Origin: Rouxiella badensis
Lineage (GTDB): Bacteria; Pseudomonadota; Gammaproteobacteria; Enterobacterales; Enterobacteriaceae
Length of the DNA: 64,000 bases
Assembly (NCBI RefSeq): GCF_002093665.1
Contig: NZ_MRWE01000002.1
Span: 62,001-126,000 of the forward strand
Reading direction: 5' to 3'
In this document: positions 1 through 10,957 of the stretch, piece by piece
Position numbering within the stretch: position 1 is the stretch's first letter
How the letters are laid out: each line of letters begins with the position of its first letter
Program-made: the position numbers and the translations under genes
Notes under the pieces: generated by a model
What the model saw: the letters and a program-made list of their open reading frames with translations, nothing else
Told to the model about the DNA's origin: nothing
The model's database searches: none

Positions 1-812
1 GTCGCCGCCTGGGTTTACCGGTCATGGTAATGATTTTTGAACCTCAACCTCTGGAGCTTTTCGCCGCAGAGAAAGCCCCGGCACGCTTGACCAACCTGCG
101 TGACAAGGCAAAGTATCTCGCCGAATGCGGGATAGACTATTTGTTGTGCGTGAAATTTGACCCGCGTTTTGCCGCGAACAGCGCTCAGGCCTTCGTGTCT
201 CAGCTGTTGGTCGAAAAACTGGGCGTCAAATTCCTGACCGTCGGTGATGACTTCCGCTTCGGCGCTGCCAGACTCGGCGATTTCACGCTGCTGCTAAAGG
301 CCGGTGCCGAATACGGTTTTGACATCGTCAGCACCCAGACCTTCCGCGAGGACGGTCATCGCATCAGCAGCACCGCCATACGCGACGCGCTGCGTGATGA
401 CGAGCTGGCGCTGGCAGAGAACCTGCTCGGCCATCCTTTCAGCATTTCTGGCAGGGTGGTGCACGGTGACAAGCTGGGCCGCACGATTGGCTTCCCGACC
501 GCCAACGTCCCGCTCAAACGCCTGGTTAGCCCGGTTAAGGGCGTCTATGCGGTTGAGGTCATGGGCCTGGGTCCTGACCCGGTCCCCGGCGTGGCAAACA
601 TTGGTACCCGACCTACGGTCAACGGTGTCCGCAAGCAGTTGGAAGTTCACCTGCTCGACACCACGATAGATTTATATGGGCGCCACATTGACGTGGTACT
701 CCGCGCAAAATTGCGCAATGAACAGCGTTTTGCATCGCTTGATGCGTTGAAGCAGCAAATTGCCAACGACGAGCAAACAGCCCGCGAGTTTTTCGGGCTG
801 AAACTTTCTTGA
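1..812 (+). CDS. ribF: Bifunctional riboflavin kinase / FAD synthetase, 5'-truncated
   Basis: RibF phosphorylates riboflavin to FMN and then adenylates FMN to FAD in the cytoplasm. The window opens inside the gene: the reading frame is open from base 3 and the start codon lies upstream, so roughly 45 N-terminal residues, including the nucleotide-binding signature of the FAD synthetase domain, are missing. The visible part holds the rest of that domain (for example VGDDFRFG and ISSTAIRDAL) and the C-terminal riboflavin kinase domain, with GRVVHGDKLGRTIGFPTAN and GVANIGTRPT. The C-terminus, ending near REFFGL, fits the family. It lies 55 bases upstream of ileS, as in the conserved ribF-ileS-lspA operon. 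Identification rests on near-continuous similarity to enterobacterial RibF. The ATG at 24 is internal, not the start. Confidence 0.96.
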   Translation, partial: RRLGLPVMVMIFEPQPLELFAAEKAPARLTNLRDKAKYLAECGIDYLLCVKFDPRFAANSAQAFVSQLLVEKLGVKFLTVGDDFRFGAARLGDFTLLLKAGAEYGFDIVSTQTFREDGHRISSTAIRDALRDDELALAENLLGHPFSISGRVVHGDKLGRTIGFPTANVPLKRLVSPVKGVYAVEVMGLGPDPVPGVANIGTRPTVNGVRKQLEVHLLDTTIDLYGRHIDVVLRAKLRNEQRFASLDALKQQIANDEQTAREFFGLKLS

Positions 813-867
813 GCGATAACCCATTTAGTAGCCCGGCTTCTAGCCGAAAAACGGAACCGAGAATCTT

Positions 868-3684
868 ATGAGTGACTTTAAGAATACCCTGAACTTGCCG
901 GAAACAGGGTTCCCGATGCGCGGCGACTTAGCCAAGCGTGAACCTGCGATGCTGGATAACTGGTACAAGCAGGATCTGTACGGGATTATCCGCGCGGCCA
1001 AAAAGGGCAAAAAAACCTTTATTTTGCATGATGGCCCTCCGTATGCGAACGGCAGCATTCATATTGGTCACTCGGTTAACAAGATTCTCAAAGACATTAT
1101 CGTCAAGTCTAAAGGGATGGCCGGTTACGACTCGCCGTACGTTCCAGGTTGGGACTGCCACGGTCTGCCTATCGAACTGAAGGTTGAGCAGCTGATCGGC
1201 AAGCCGGGCGAGAAGGTCACGCCTGCCGAATTCCGTGCTGCCTGCCGTTCCTACGCTGCCGAACAGATTGAAGGTCAGAAAGCTGACTTCATCCGTCTGG
1301 GCGTGCTGGGGGACTGGGATCACCCATACCGCACCATGGACTTCAAAACCGAAGCCAATATCATCCGTGCGCTGGGCAAAATCATCAGTAACGGCCACCT
1401 GCTGAAAGGCGCTAAGCCTGTGCACTGGTGTACCGACTGTGGTTCTTCGCTGGCCGAAGCCGAAGTTGAATACTACGACAAAACCTCTCCGGCTATCGAC
1501 GTAGCGTTCAACGCCGTCGATCCGACCGCCGTGGCGGCCAAGTTTGGTGCCACCGCTTTCCATGGCCCGGTTTCTCTGGTTATCTGGACCACGACCCCGT
1601 GGACCATGCCGGCCAACCGCGCTATCTCTCTGAACGCCGAGTTCTCCTATCAGCTGGTGCAGGTAGAAGACCGTTGTCTGATCCTGGCTACCGACCTGGT
1701 CGCCAGCGTGATGAAGCGTATCGGTGCAACCGAGTGGACCGTGCTGGGCGAGTGCAAGGGCGCTGACCTTGAGCTGATGCGCTTCCGCCATCCGTTCCTG
1801 GCGTTCGACGTACCGGCCATCCTCGGCGATCACGTGACGCTCGACGCCGGTACCGGTGCCGTACACACCGCACCGGGCCACGGTCCTGACGACTTCGTTA
1901 TCGGCCAGAAATACGGTCTGGAAGTGGCTAACCCGGTAGGGCCAAACGGCTGCTACCTGCCAGGCACCTTCCCGGCGCTGGACGGCAAATTCGTGTTCAA
2001 GGCTAACGACATCATCGTTGAAATCCTGCGTGAGCACGACGCGCTGGTGCATTTCGAGAAATTCACCCACAGCTATCCGTGCTGCTGGCGTCACAAAACG
2101 CCAATCATCTTCCGCGCCACGCCGCAGTGGTTCGTGAGCATGGATCAGCAGGGTCTGCGCGCGCAGTCTCTGAAAGAGATCAAAGGCGTGCAGTGGATCC
2201 CGGACTGGGGCCAGGCGCGTATCGAAAACATGGTCGCGAACCGTCCTGACTGGTGTATCTCCCGTCAGCGTACCTGGGGCGTGCCAATGTCTCTGTTCGT
2301 GCACAAAGACACCGAAGAGCTGCATCCGCGCACGCTTGAGCTGATGGAAGAAGTGGCCAAACGCGTTGAGAACGACGGCATTCAGGCTTGGTGGGATCTC
2401 AACCCTGAAGAAATTCTGGGTGCAGACGCTGCCCACTACGTGAAAGTGCCAGACACGCTGGACGTATGGTTCGACTCCGGTTCAACCAGCTTCTCCGTAG
2501 TTGACGCGCGTCCAGAGTTCCACGGTCACGAGCCGGACATGTATCTGGAAGGTTCCGACCAGCACCGCGGCTGGTTCATGTCATCACTGATGATTTCTAC
2601 CGCGATGAAAGGCCGTGCGCCGTACAAACAGGTTCTGACCCACGGCTTTACCGTGGATGGCAACGGCCGCAAGATGTCGAAATCTATCGGCAACACCGTG
2701 AGCCCTCAGGACGTGATGAACAAACTGGGTGCCGACATCCTGCGTCTGTGGGTGGCCTCGACCGACTATACCGGCGAAATCGCCGTGTCGGACGAGATCC
2801 TCAAACGTGCTGCCGACTCTTATCGTCGCATCCGTAATACCGCGCGCTTCCTGCTGGCGAACCTCAACGGTTTCGATCCGGCGCTGCACAGCGTGAAACC
2901 AGAAGATATGGTGGTGCTGGATCGTTGGGCCGTTGGCCGCGCGAAAGCCGCACAGGAAGAGATCGTTGCCGCTTACGACCGCTATGATTTCCACGGCGTA
3001 GTTCAGCGTCTGATGCAGTTCTGTTCCGTCGAGATGGGTTCCTTCTATCTGGATATCATCAAGGACCGTCAGTACACCGCGAAGAGCGACAGCGTGGCAC
3101 GCCGCAGCTGTCAGACCGCGTTGTACTACATCGCCGAAGCGCTGGTTCGCTGGATGGCACCGATCATGTCCTTCACTGCTGACGAAATCTGGTCCGTTCT
3201 GCCGGGGGCTCGTGAGAAATTCGTGTTCACCGAAGAGTGGTATGACGGTCTGTTCGGACTGGCAGAGAACGAAGCCATGAACGACGAGTTCTGGTCCGAG
3301 CTGCTGAAGGTGCGTGGCGAAGTCAACAAGGTGCTTGAGCAGGCGCGTGCCGACAAGCGTTTGGGCGGTTCGCTCGAAGCTTCCGTTACGCTGTACGCCG
3401 ATGACGCCTTGGCCGCTAAACTTAACAGCCTGGGCAACGAACTGCGCTTCGTGCTGCTGACCTCCGGTGCCAAAGTTGCTGCACTGGCCGACGCCGACGA
3501 AAACGCCATTCCGAGCGAACTGCTGAAGGGCCTAAAAATCGGTCTGGAAAAAGCAGAAGGCGAGAAGTGCCCGCGCTGCTGGCATTTCACCACCGACGTC
3601 GGTCACAATCCTGCACATCCCGAAGTGTGTGGCCGTTGTGCAACCAACATCGCCGGTGACGGTGAAGAGCGTGAATTTGCATAA
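868..3684 (+). CDS. ileS: Isoleucyl-tRNA synthetase
   Basis: Class Ia aminoacyl-tRNA synthetase that charges tRNA-Ile and edits mis-activated valine. The protein is 938 residues, the usual enterobacterial length. The HIGH motif is at residues 65-68 after PPYANGS and KMSKS is at 602-606; the CP1 editing domain lies between them ([13 protein letters not shown], and [12 protein letters not shown]). Near the C-terminus a Cys4 zinc site is visible as CPRCW followed by CGRC. The start ATG at 868 gives the standard N-terminus [13 protein letters not shown]. The stop codon overlaps the lspA start by one base (TAATG), so the two are probably translationally coupled. Large open frames on the opposite strand are shadows of its codon usage. 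Confidence 0.98.
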   Translation: MSDFKNTLNLPETGFPMRGDLAKREPAMLDNWYKQDLYGIIRAAKKGKKTFILHDGPPYANGSIHIGHSVNKILKDIIVKSKGMAGYDSPYVPGWDCHGLPIELKVEQLIGKPGEKVTPAEFRAACRSYAAEQIEGQKADFIRLGVLGDWDHPYRTMDFKTEANIIRALGKIISNGHLLKGAKPVHWCTDCGSSLAEAEVEYYDKTSPAIDVAFNAVDPTAVAAKFGATAFHGPVSLVIWTTTPWTMPANRAISLNAEFSYQLVQVEDRCLILATDLVASVMKRIGATEWTVLGECKGADLELMRFRHPFLAFDVPAILGDHVTLDAGTGAVHTAPGHGPDDFVIGQKYGLEVANPVGPNGCYLPGTFPALDGKFVFKANDIIVEILREHDALVHFEKFTHSYPCCWRHKTPIIFRATPQWFVSMDQQGLRAQSLKEIKGVQWIPDWGQARIENMVANRPDWCISRQRTWGVPMSLFVHKDTEELHPRTLELMEEVAKRVENDGIQAWWDLNPEEILGADAAHYVKVPDTLDVWFDSGSTSFSVVDARPEFHGHEPDMYLEGSDQHRGWFMSSLMISTAMKGRAPYKQVLTHGFTVDGNGRKMSKSIGNTVSPQDVMNKLGADILRLWVASTDYTGEIAVSDEILKRAADSYRRIRNTARFLLANLNGFDPALHSVKPEDMVVLDRWAVGRAKAAQEEIVAAYDRYDFHGVVQRLMQFCSVEMGSFYLDIIKDRQYTAKSDSVARRSCQTALYYIAEALVRWMAPIMSFTADEIWSVLPGAREKFVFTEEWYDGLFGLAENEAMNDEFWSELLKVRGEVNKVLEQARADKRLGGSLEASVTLYADDALAAKLNSLGNELRFVLLTSGAKVAALADADENAIPSELLKGLKIGLEKAEGEKCPRCWHFTTDVGHNPAHPEVCGRCATNIAGDGEEREFA

Positions 3685-4190
3685 TGGGTAAACCAATCTG
3701 TTCTACCGGACTCCGCTGGCTTTGGCTGGCGGTTGTTGTGCTGGTGCTGGATCTCGGCAGCAAAGTGTTGGTGATGAATCATTTCCAACTCGGCGAATCG
3801 CTGCCGCTGATCCCGTTTTTTAATCTGACCTATGCGCATAATCCAGGGGCGGCCTTCAGCTTCCTGGCGGACAAAGGCGGCTGGCAGCGCTGGTTCTTTG
3901 CGGCCATCGCACTGGTTATCGTGGTGGCACTGCTGGTACTGATGTACCGCAGCAGCGGCAAGCAGAAGCTGAATAACATTGCTTTCGCGATGATTATTGG
4001 CGGCGCGCTGGGCAACCTGTTCGATCGCATGGTTCACGGTTTTGTCATCGACTTTATCGATTTTTACGTTAAAGACTGGCACTACCCAATATTCAACCTG
4101 GCCGACAGCTTTATCTGCGTCGGCGCAGTGTTAGTTGTTCTGGAAGGCTTCCTGTCCTCTTCAGACAAAACGGCAAAAAGTAAGGGATAA
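3684..4190 (+). CDS. lspA: Lipoprotein signal peptidase (signal peptidase II)
   Basis: Inner-membrane aspartyl protease that removes the signal peptide from diacylglyceryl-modified prolipoproteins. The 168-residue protein has four hydrophobic segments and the two conserved family blocks: NPGAAFSFL in the first half and [19 protein letters not shown] in the second, the latter carrying the catalytic aspartates. The ATG shares one base with the ileS stop. fkpB follows after four bases. The ileS-lspA-fkpB-ispH order is the usual enterobacterial operon. Confidence 0.97.
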   Translation: MGKPICSTGLRWLWLAVVVLVLDLGSKVLVMNHFQLGESLPLIPFFNLTYAHNPGAAFSFLADKGGWQRWFFAAIALVIVVALLVLMYRSSGKQKLNNIAFAMIIGGALGNLFDRMVHGFVIDFIDFYVKDWHYPIFNLADSFICVGAVLVVLEGFLSSSDKTAKSKG

Positions 4191-4194
4191 GATA

Positions 4195-4665
4195 ATGACC
4201 GAGCAGGTGATACACGACAGCGCGGTGTTGGTTCACTTCACGCTGAAGCTGGAAGATGGCTCCACGGCGGAATCAACGCTCAGTCACGGCAAACCCGCTT
4301 TGTTCCGACTGGGCGACGGCAGCCTGTCTGACGCGCTGGAAAACGAGCTGCTGGGTCTGCGTGTAGGTGACAAGAAAGCCTTCACACTCTCTCCGGAGTC
4401 GGCGTTCGGCACCAAAAGCCCCGATCTGGTTCAGTTCTTTCCCCTGCGCGATTTTATCGAGACTGGCGTGCCCGATGTCGGTACCATTATGCTCTTCACC
4501 ACCCGCGACGGCAGCGAAATGCCGGGTGTGGTGCGTGAAGTAACAGAAGGTTCGGTGACCGTCGATTTCAACCATCCGCTTGCCGGACAGCATATTGATT
4601 TTGATATTGAAGTATTAGAAATAGACCCTGAAATGGAGGCGTCTCATGCAAGTTCTGCTGGCTAA
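4195..4665 (+). CDS. fkpB: FKBP-type peptidyl-prolyl cis-trans isomerase FkpB
   Basis: Small cytoplasmic FKBP of the SlpA/SlyD type, a prolyl isomerase and chaperone. The start is taken at 4195 ([15 protein letters not shown]), which follows the lspA stop by four bases; a longer frame reaches back into lspA but adds residues the family lacks. The product is 156 residues, slightly longer than the 149 of E. coli. FKBP core features are visible, such as [18 protein letters not shown] and [12 protein letters not shown], followed by the insert-in-flap region. The 3' end overlaps ispH by 20 bases, so the extra C-terminal residues are encoded across the ispH start. Confidence 0.95.
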   Translation: MTEQVIHDSAVLVHFTLKLEDGSTAESTLSHGKPALFRLGDGSLSDALENELLGLRVGDKKAFTLSPESAFGTKSPDLVQFFPLRDFIETGVPDVGTIMLFTTRDGSEMPGVVREVTEGSVTVDFNHPLAGQHIDFDIEVLEIDPEMEASHASSAG

Positions 4666-5596
4666 CCCGCGTGGTTTTTGTGCCGGAGTTGACCGTGCCA
4701 TTACCATCGTAGAACGTGCCCTTGAGCTTTATGGTGCGCCAATTTATGTGCGCCATGAAGTGGTGCATAACCGTTACGTGGTCGACAGCCTGCGCCAGCG
4801 TGGCGCGGTGTTTATCGAACAGATTAGCGAAGTTCCAGACGGTTCCATTCTGATCTTCTCCGCGCACGGCGTCTCGCAGGCGGTTAGGGCCGAGGCAAAA
4901 TCTCGTGACCTGACCGTGTTTGATGCGACCTGTCCGCTGGTGACCAAAGTCCATATGGAAGTCGCGCGCGCCAGCCGTAAGGGCACGGAGGCTATCCTGA
5001 TTGGTCACGCCGGTCACCCTGAGGTCGAAGGCACCATGGGGCAGTACAATAACCCTAAAGGCGGCATGTACCTGGTCGAGTCTCCGGCCGATGTGTTCAA
5101 GCTGGACGTCAAAGACCCTGAAAATCTGTGCTTTATGACCCAGACCACGCTGTCCGTTGATGACACTTCCGAGGTTATCGACGCGCTGCGTGAGCGCTTC
5201 CCGAAAATAGTGGGGCCGCGTAAAGACGACATCTGCTACGCCACCACTAACCGTCAGGAAGCCGTTCGCAACCTGTCGGACGAGGCTGACGTGGTGCTGG
5301 TTGTCGGGTCTAAAAACTCGTCTAACTCCAACCGCCTGGCCGAACTGGCACAGCGCGTAGGTAAACCTTCTTACCTGATCGACTCTGCCGATGATATCCA
5401 GGAAGAGTGGGTGAAGGGCGCGCTTAGCGTGGGTGTGACGGCGGGCGCTTCTGCCCCGGATATTCTGGTACAGCAGGTGATCGATCGCCTGAAAACTCTC
5501 GGCTGTCTGGGCGTGGTCAACATGGACGGACGCGAAGAGAACATCGTTTTCGAAGTTCCTAAAGAACTGCGTATCGATATCAAAGCGGTAGGTTAA
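4646..5596 (+). CDS. ispH: 4-hydroxy-3-methylbut-2-enyl diphosphate reductase
   Basis: Last enzyme of the non-mevalonate isoprenoid pathway; an iron-sulfur enzyme that reduces HMBPP to IPP and DMAPP. The 316-residue protein has the three conserved cluster cysteines at positions 12 (GFCAGV), 96 (DATCPL) and 197 ([10 protein letters not shown]), plus the [10 protein letters not shown] block. The start overlaps fkpB and is preceded by GGAGG near 4634-4638. It is the last gene of the ribF-ispH operon and is followed directly by a perfect hairpin. Confidence 0.98.
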   Translation: MQVLLANPRGFCAGVDRAITIVERALELYGAPIYVRHEVVHNRYVVDSLRQRGAVFIEQISEVPDGSILIFSAHGVSQAVRAEAKSRDLTVFDATCPLVTKVHMEVARASRKGTEAILIGHAGHPEVEGTMGQYNNPKGGMYLVESPADVFKLDVKDPENLCFMTQTTLSVDDTSEVIDALRERFPKIVGPRKDDICYATTNRQEAVRNLSDEADVVLVVGSKNSSNSNRLAELAQRVGKPSYLIDSADDIQEEWVKGALSVGVTAGASAPDILVQQVIDRLKTLGCLGVVNMDGREENIVFEVPKELRIDIKAVG

Positions 5597-5603
5597 GTAT
5601 TTA

Positions 5604-5634
5604 AAATCTTCCCCCACTGAAAAGTGGGGGAAGT
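5604..5634 (+). terminator. Hairpin between ispH and the convergent SMP-30-like gene
   Basis: A 10-bp perfect stem (5608-5617 with 5624-5633) and a six-base loop lie 11 bases after the ispH stop and 23 bases before the end of the convergent minus-strand gene. The run of T on the + side is poor, while the A/T-rich bases on the left would give a modest U-tract for minus-strand transcription. It probably serves both genes; strength is uncertain. Confidence 0.6.
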
Positions 5635-5656
5635 TCAGCATAGTAAAACGGTTATA

Positions 5657-6523
5657 TTAGAGCCTGAACAGGTTCTGTCCCGCCCCTCGTGCCGACGTTG
5701 TCACCTGCAACAATGCCCCTTCGATTTCCCCAGGATTTTCCAGACCGGTGCGCGCCGACGTAATAAACAGCTGATTCATCCCGGCACCGCCAAACGTGCA
5801 GCAGCTTGGCTGCGTGACAGGCAGCGGCAGGGCATCAAGCGTCAGCAACTCTCCCTGATTGATCTTCTGACGCAGCAGGCAATGGTTGCCCCAGCAGGCG
5901 GTCAGCAGCAGCCCGTCTTCACTCAGCGCGGAGCCGTCCGGCGTTTTATCGCCGGGTGAGTAGCACGACAGTTTCAGCGGATTAATACGCCGCGCGTTGC
6001 CCGAATAAAATCGCTTCCGCACGCTGTCGGCAAACCACACTTTTCCCTCATGCCAGGCCAGCGTATTGGGGGTGCCTACGTTGTCCATCATCAGCACCGG
6101 GGCTGCATCGCCCGTTTCATAGCGATACCATCCGCCGATTTTGTCTTCTTCTTTAATGTCCATGGTGCCAAACCACAGAGAACCGTCGGGGGCGACCGCC
6201 GCTTCATTGGGGCGAGTGCCTTCCGCGCCCGCATAGCCACACAGCAGGGAACGCTTTTCACTCAGGTAGTCGTAAAGCGCCAGGCCGTCCTGCGCGACCA
6301 AGAGGAAGAGGTCCTGCTGGTCGGTGAGCAGTGCGGCGCTGGTCAGTGACGGAAGTGCCCGTGTTTCGAAGGAAGCCGTTTCAGGCCAATAGCGCAGCAG
6401 GCGTTGATTAAGAATATCGACCCACAGCAGAGACTGGGTACGCTGGCACCACACCGGGGTTTCGCCCAATTCGGCGCGATAGTCCGTTACGGTGACTATC
6501 TCAGAGCGCAAAAATGCTGACAT
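5657..6523 (-). CDS. SMP-30/gluconolactonase/LRE family protein
   Basis: A 288-residue protein of the SMP-30/gluconolactonase/LRE-like beta-propeller family, whose members are metal-dependent sugar lactonases. The family hallmarks are present: the N-terminal metal-ligand glutamate in LGETPVW (E21), a substrate-loop block RPNEAAVAPDGSLWFGTM (N106), GTPNTLAW (N153) and TPDGSALSEDG (D196). The usual N-D pair in the loop is N-E here. No signal peptide is seen, so it is probably cytoplasmic. It lies upstream-to-downstream behind a porin on the same strand but with a terminator between them. Substrate is unknown; a role in sugar-acid or lactone catabolism is inference. In E. coli this position, between ispH and dapB, holds rihC. 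Confidence 0.85.
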   Translation of the reverse strand: MSAFLRSEIVTVTDYRAELGETPVWCQRTQSLLWVDILNQRLLRYWPETASFETRALPSLTSAALLTDQQDLFLLVAQDGLALYDYLSEKRSLLCGYAGAEGTRPNEAAVAPDGSLWFGTMDIKEEDKIGGWYRYETGDAAPVLMMDNVGTPNTLAWHEGKVWFADSVRKRFYSGNARRINPLKLSCYSPGDKTPDGSALSEDGLLLTACWGNHCLLRQKINQGELLTLDALPLPVTQPSCCTFGGAGMNQLFITSARTGLENPGEIEGALLQVTTSARGAGQNLFRL

Positions 6524-6625
6524 GAACGTTTCTCCAGCAGAGGCTAAAAGGTATTTGTTTGATGAGTTTAGCCGTGCATTGCGGCCAGTGGAAAGAGAAA
6601 GCTGTGCGTAGACTGACGCAGGGCA

Positions 6626-6658
6626 TAAAAAAAGCCTGCTGAAGTTTTCAGCAGGCTC
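6626..6658 (-). terminator. Rho-independent terminator of the porin gene
   Basis: A 10-bp perfect stem (6633-6642 with 6648-6657) around a five-base loop is followed, in the minus direction, by a run of seven Ts (As on +, 6627-6633). It lies about 50 bases beyond the porin stop and separates the porin from the SMP-30-like gene. Confidence 0.9.
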
Positions 6659-6704
6659 GAACTTCTCGATCTCTTTATCTGTGTCTTGAGATAAAGGGGA
6701 GTTA

Positions 6705-7859
6705 TTAGAAGTTGTAGTACAGACGCACCAGGTTGAGATCGCCGATCTTGTCGGTAGAGTTGGTGATCATGTGCTCGAAGTCGACCTGGAAGCCGTAATC
6801 AAGTTTCACAGCCACACCCACACCGTTGTCGGTACGCTGGTAATCACGTCCGCTCACATACTTCAGATGGTCACCCATGAAGTAAGGCTGCACGCTCTTG
6901 ATGGCGAATTGCTTAACCGGGATGTTGTAACCGGCATAGTATTCGACGCCCCACGCGTTGCCTGCGAAGTAGTCCTGATCGTTGTTCACTTTGGTGGTCA
7001 GGAAGTTGTGATACCAGCCGCCGCCTGCAGACAAGGTCCAGTTGCCCGGTGTCCATGACAGAGCGGTACCCAGAATGCTCTGGTCGTAGTCTTTAGAGCC
7101 GCCTGCCGCACCCCGGTTTTTAACTTCTGCGCTGGTGTAGTTGTATGCGCTACCCCATGCCAGGTTGTCGGTGATGTGCCAGTTTGCACCAACAGAACCG
7201 CCGCCTTTACGTTTGTAGGCCAGGTTGTTGGATTCAAGCAGGTCGTCGTCGGAGAACAGGTAAGCGGCATAGAGATCGACCGGACCTGCTGCATATTTAT
7301 ATTTCAGCTGCTTACGTGAACGATATGAACCGTCGTAGTCACCGTTGATACCGTTACCCGGTGCCTGGGCCAACATGTCGTCATCCCAAACGTCGGTTTT
7401 CGCGCCGACAACATCATAGTAGATGCTGTTTTGCTGACCGTAGGTCAAAGTACCGTAAGTCTTGCTCTTGAAACCGGTATACAGCTGACGGCGAGTCGTA
7501 TGGTGCGCGCCTTCAGCATAGTGGTCGTCCCAGCCGAAGACCGACGGAATGTTCACGCCGAGTTCGTAGTAACTGATCCAGTGAACGTCGTCAAACAGGA
7601 AGTAGTCAGCGGTGAAGCGGAAACGTGTGCCGCCGTCATAGCCGTTATTTTTGTAGGAACCTTTATCTGAGCCGCCCATGGTATTTTGGAACTGAGGACG
7701 GATGCTGCCACCGACTTTAAAGTCGAGACGGCTAAGCAGATCGTAAGGCTGAGGATCCTGTTTAATCAGCGTTATTTCTGCTTGTGCAGCGAAAGATGCG
7801 CCGCCTAAAAGTAGGCCAGCAACGACTGTTTGTGAAACCCTATTCATTTTAAATTTCAT
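6705..7859 (-). CDS. Outer-membrane porin (Gram-negative porin type)
   Basis: A 384-residue outer-membrane beta-barrel protein. The start is taken at 7859 because a GGAG sits seven bases upstream (7866-7869); six residues further upstream are open but lack such a site. A typical signal peptide ends GGASFAAQA before EITL. The mature part is rich in alternating aromatic/polar strands (for example GTRFRFTADYFLF and YGTLTYGQQNS) and ends in LVRLYYNF, the terminal phenylalanine expected for BAM-dependent insertion. It resembles the general/specific porin superfamily but I cannot assign a named family member such as OmpC or KdgM. Substrate is unknown. It has its own terminator and a hairpin in the leader. 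Confidence 0.85.
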   Translation of the reverse strand: MKFKMNRVSQTVVAGLLLGGASFAAQAEITLIKQDPQPYDLLSRLDFKVGGSIRPQFQNTMGGSDKGSYKNNGYDGGTRFRFTADYFLFDDVHWISYYELGVNIPSVFGWDDHYAEGAHHTTRRQLYTGFKSKTYGTLTYGQQNSIYYDVVGAKTDVWDDDMLAQAPGNGINGDYDGSYRSRKQLKYKYAAGPVDLYAAYLFSDDDLLESNNLAYKRKGGGSVGANWHITDNLAWGSAYNYTSAEVKNRGAAGGSKDYDQSILGTALSWTPGNWTLSAGGGWYHNFLTTKVNNDQDYFAGNAWGVEYYAGYNIPVKQFAIKSVQPYFMGDHLKYVSGRDYQRTDNGVGVAVKLDYGFQVDFEHMITNSTDKIGDLNLVRLYYNF

Positions 7860-9293
<1,434 letters not shown>

Positions 9294-9342
9294 GGTTCTC
9301 CAACAATCGTGATGTGGTTGTTTTTATCATAAGTTTTTGATG

Positions 9343-9375
9343 GAAGGGCAGTTATTTTATTGCCCTTTTCTTTTG
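9343..9375 (+). terminator. Probable terminator of dapB
   Basis: A seven-bp stem, AAGGGCA (9344-9350) with TGCCCTT (9361-9367), has a ten-base AT loop and is followed by a T-rich run. It lies about 50 bases after the dapB stop. Confidence 0.75.
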
Positions 9376-9531
9376 TCTTAAAAATAGCGCCTTCAGTTGC
9401 TTTTTAATTCCAAGTTACCTTTTGTTGGCATTTACCCGGTTTTTTCTACCGTTTTGAACATAAAGTAGCCGCTCAATTTCTCTTCATTCGATTATAGTAA
9501 ACAAAATAACGATTTTTTCAGATAACCCCGC

Positions 9532-9547
9532 TCGCAAACGTTTACTA
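9532..9547. promoter_or_regulatory. PurR-like operator upstream of carAB P1
   Basis: The 16 bases TCGCAAACGTTTACTA match the core of the PurR consensus (ACGCAAACGTTTNCNT) at nearly all positions. It lies about 120-136 bases upstream of the inferred P1 start, essentially where the E. coli carAB PUR box sits. The match is seen; binding is inferred. Confidence 0.75.
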
Positions 9548-9632
9548 TGCTTACTTATCCTATCCTTTTATCGCTATTTGACGTTCATTTCGCTGAGTGA
9601 TGCGAAAAACACAAAAATAATGGCGCTTTGGG

Positions 9633-9661
9633 TAGACAAACCCCACGCCCATCATTAGAAT
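9633..9661 (+). promoter_or_regulatory. carAB promoter P1
   Basis: A TAGACA -35 box at 9633-9638 and a TAGAAT -10 box at 9656-9661 are separated by exactly 17 bases. The surrounding bases (GGGTAGACAAA, ATTAGAATGCGCG) resemble the pyrimidine- and purine-controlled P1 of E. coli carAB. The start of transcription would fall near 9668. Confidence 0.75.
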
Positions 9662-9744
9662 GCGCGCAATTTGCCAAAAATTAGCTTTTAGGGTAGAAAA
9701 ATAACCGCTCTGAGTGCAATTTTTGCATTGATTAGGTCATTCGA

Positions 9745-9783
9745 TCTGAATTAATATGCAAATATAATGATTGATTATTCTTG
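9745..9783. promoter_or_regulatory. carAB promoter P2 with tandem ARG boxes
   Basis: Two 18-bp ArgR half-operators are readable: 9745-9762 (core TGAATTAATATGCA) and 9766-9783 (core TGATTGATTATTCT), separated by three bases, the usual spacing for hexameric ArgR. A perfect -10 hexamer TATAAT at 9763-9768 lies between and inside them, so ArgR binding would cover P2. The -35 is weak. The second box runs into the carA ribosome-binding site GGAGG (9783-9787). Confidence 0.8.
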
Positions 9784-9792
9784 GAGGATGCT

Positions 9793-10941
9793 TTGATAAA
9801 GTCAGCGCTATTGGTTCTGGAAGACGGAACCCAATTCCACGGTCGGGCCATCGGGGCAGAGGGAACGGCAGTAGGGGAAGTGGTCTTCAATACGTCGATG
9901 ACCGGTTATCAAGAAATCCTCACTGATCCTTCCTATTCCCGCCAGATCGTTACTCTTACTTATCCCCATATCGGCAATGTCGGCACTAACGCCGCTGATG
10001 AAGAATCCTCTGCAGTACACGCCCAAGGCCTGGTGATTCGCGATCTCCCTCTGATTGCCAGCAACTACCGTAATGAAGAAAACCTGTCTGACTACCTCAA
10101 ACGCCACAATATCGTTGCTATCGCCGATATTGATACGCGTAAGTTGACACGTTTACTGAGTGAAAAGGGCGCGCAGAACGGCTGCATCATTGCCGGTGAT
10201 AACGTAGATGCTGCGTTGGCACTCGAGAAAGCCAAAGGCTTCCCGGGCCTGAAAGGAATGGATTTAGCGAAAGAAGTCACCACTCAGGAGTCTTACAGCT
10301 GGCAGCAAGGTAGCTGGACTCTGGAGGGCGATTTGCCTGAAGCGAAGAAAGCTGAGGATTTACCTTTCCACGTTGTGGCCTATGACTACGGCGTGAAGCG
10401 CAACATTCTGCGCATGCTGGTTGACCGCGGTTGCCGCCTGACGGTGGTTCCGGCGAAAACCTCTGCTGCAGACGTGATGAAGCTCAATCCAGACGGCATT
10501 TTCCTGTCAAACGGCCCGGGTGACCCTGAGCCATGCGACTACGCCATTGAGGCTATCAAGACCTTCCTGACCACTGACATTCCGGTGTTCGGTATCTGTC
10601 TGGGCCATCAGCTGTTGGCATTAGCCAGCGGTGCCAAGACGCTTAAAATGAAATTCGGCCATCACGGCGGCAACCATCCGGTTAAAAATCTTGATAACAA
10701 CACCGTGATGATCACCGCGCAGAACCACGGTTTTGCCGTAGATGAAGCCAGCCTGCCAGCCACGCTGCGCACGACGCACAAATCACTGTTCGACGGTTCA
10801 TTGCAGGGTATCCATCGTACCGACAAGCCAGCGTTCAGCTTCCAGGGTCACCCTGAAGCGAGCCCAGGCCCGCACGATGCAGCCCCACTGTTCGATCACT
10901 TTATCGAACTGATCGAAGCCTACCGTAACAGCGGCAAATAA
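9793..10941 (+). CDS. carA: Carbamoyl-phosphate synthase small subunit (glutaminase)
   Basis: Glutamine amidotransferase subunit that releases ammonia from glutamine for carbamoyl phosphate synthesis, the shared precursor of arginine and pyrimidines. The start is the TTG at 9793, six bases after GGAGG, giving 382 residues beginning with the [11 protein letters not shown] sequence as in E. coli, which also uses TTG; the upstream TTG at 9781 precedes the ribosome-binding site. The nucleophile is C269 in GICLGHQLL, and the catalytic His/Glu are in [12 protein letters not shown]. carB follows after 16 bases. Confidence 0.97.
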   Translation: MIKSALLVLEDGTQFHGRAIGAEGTAVGEVVFNTSMTGYQEILTDPSYSRQIVTLTYPHIGNVGTNAADEESSAVHAQGLVIRDLPLIASNYRNEENLSDYLKRHNIVAIADIDTRKLTRLLSEKGAQNGCIIAGDNVDAALALEKAKGFPGLKGMDLAKEVTTQESYSWQQGSWTLEGDLPEAKKAEDLPFHVVAYDYGVKRNILRMLVDRGCRLTVVPAKTSAADVMKLNPDGIFLSNGPGDPEPCDYAIEAIKTFLTTDIPVFGICLGHQLLALASGAKTLKMKFGHHGGNHPVKNLDNNTVMITAQNHGFAVDEASLPATLRTTHKSLFDGSLQGIHRTDKPAFSFQGHPEASPGPHDAAPLFDHFIELIEAYRNSGK

Positions 10942-10957
10942 TTAACAGGAGCAGATA

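Noticed and set aside
928-2436. 502-codon open frame on the minus strand inside ileS
   Set aside because: Fully antisense to a certain gene; no family resemblance and rich in His/Arg/Val from reversed codons. A codon-usage shadow.
5624-5959. 111-codon plus-strand frame after ispH
   Set aside because: Antisense to the SMP-30-like gene and starts inside the hairpin.
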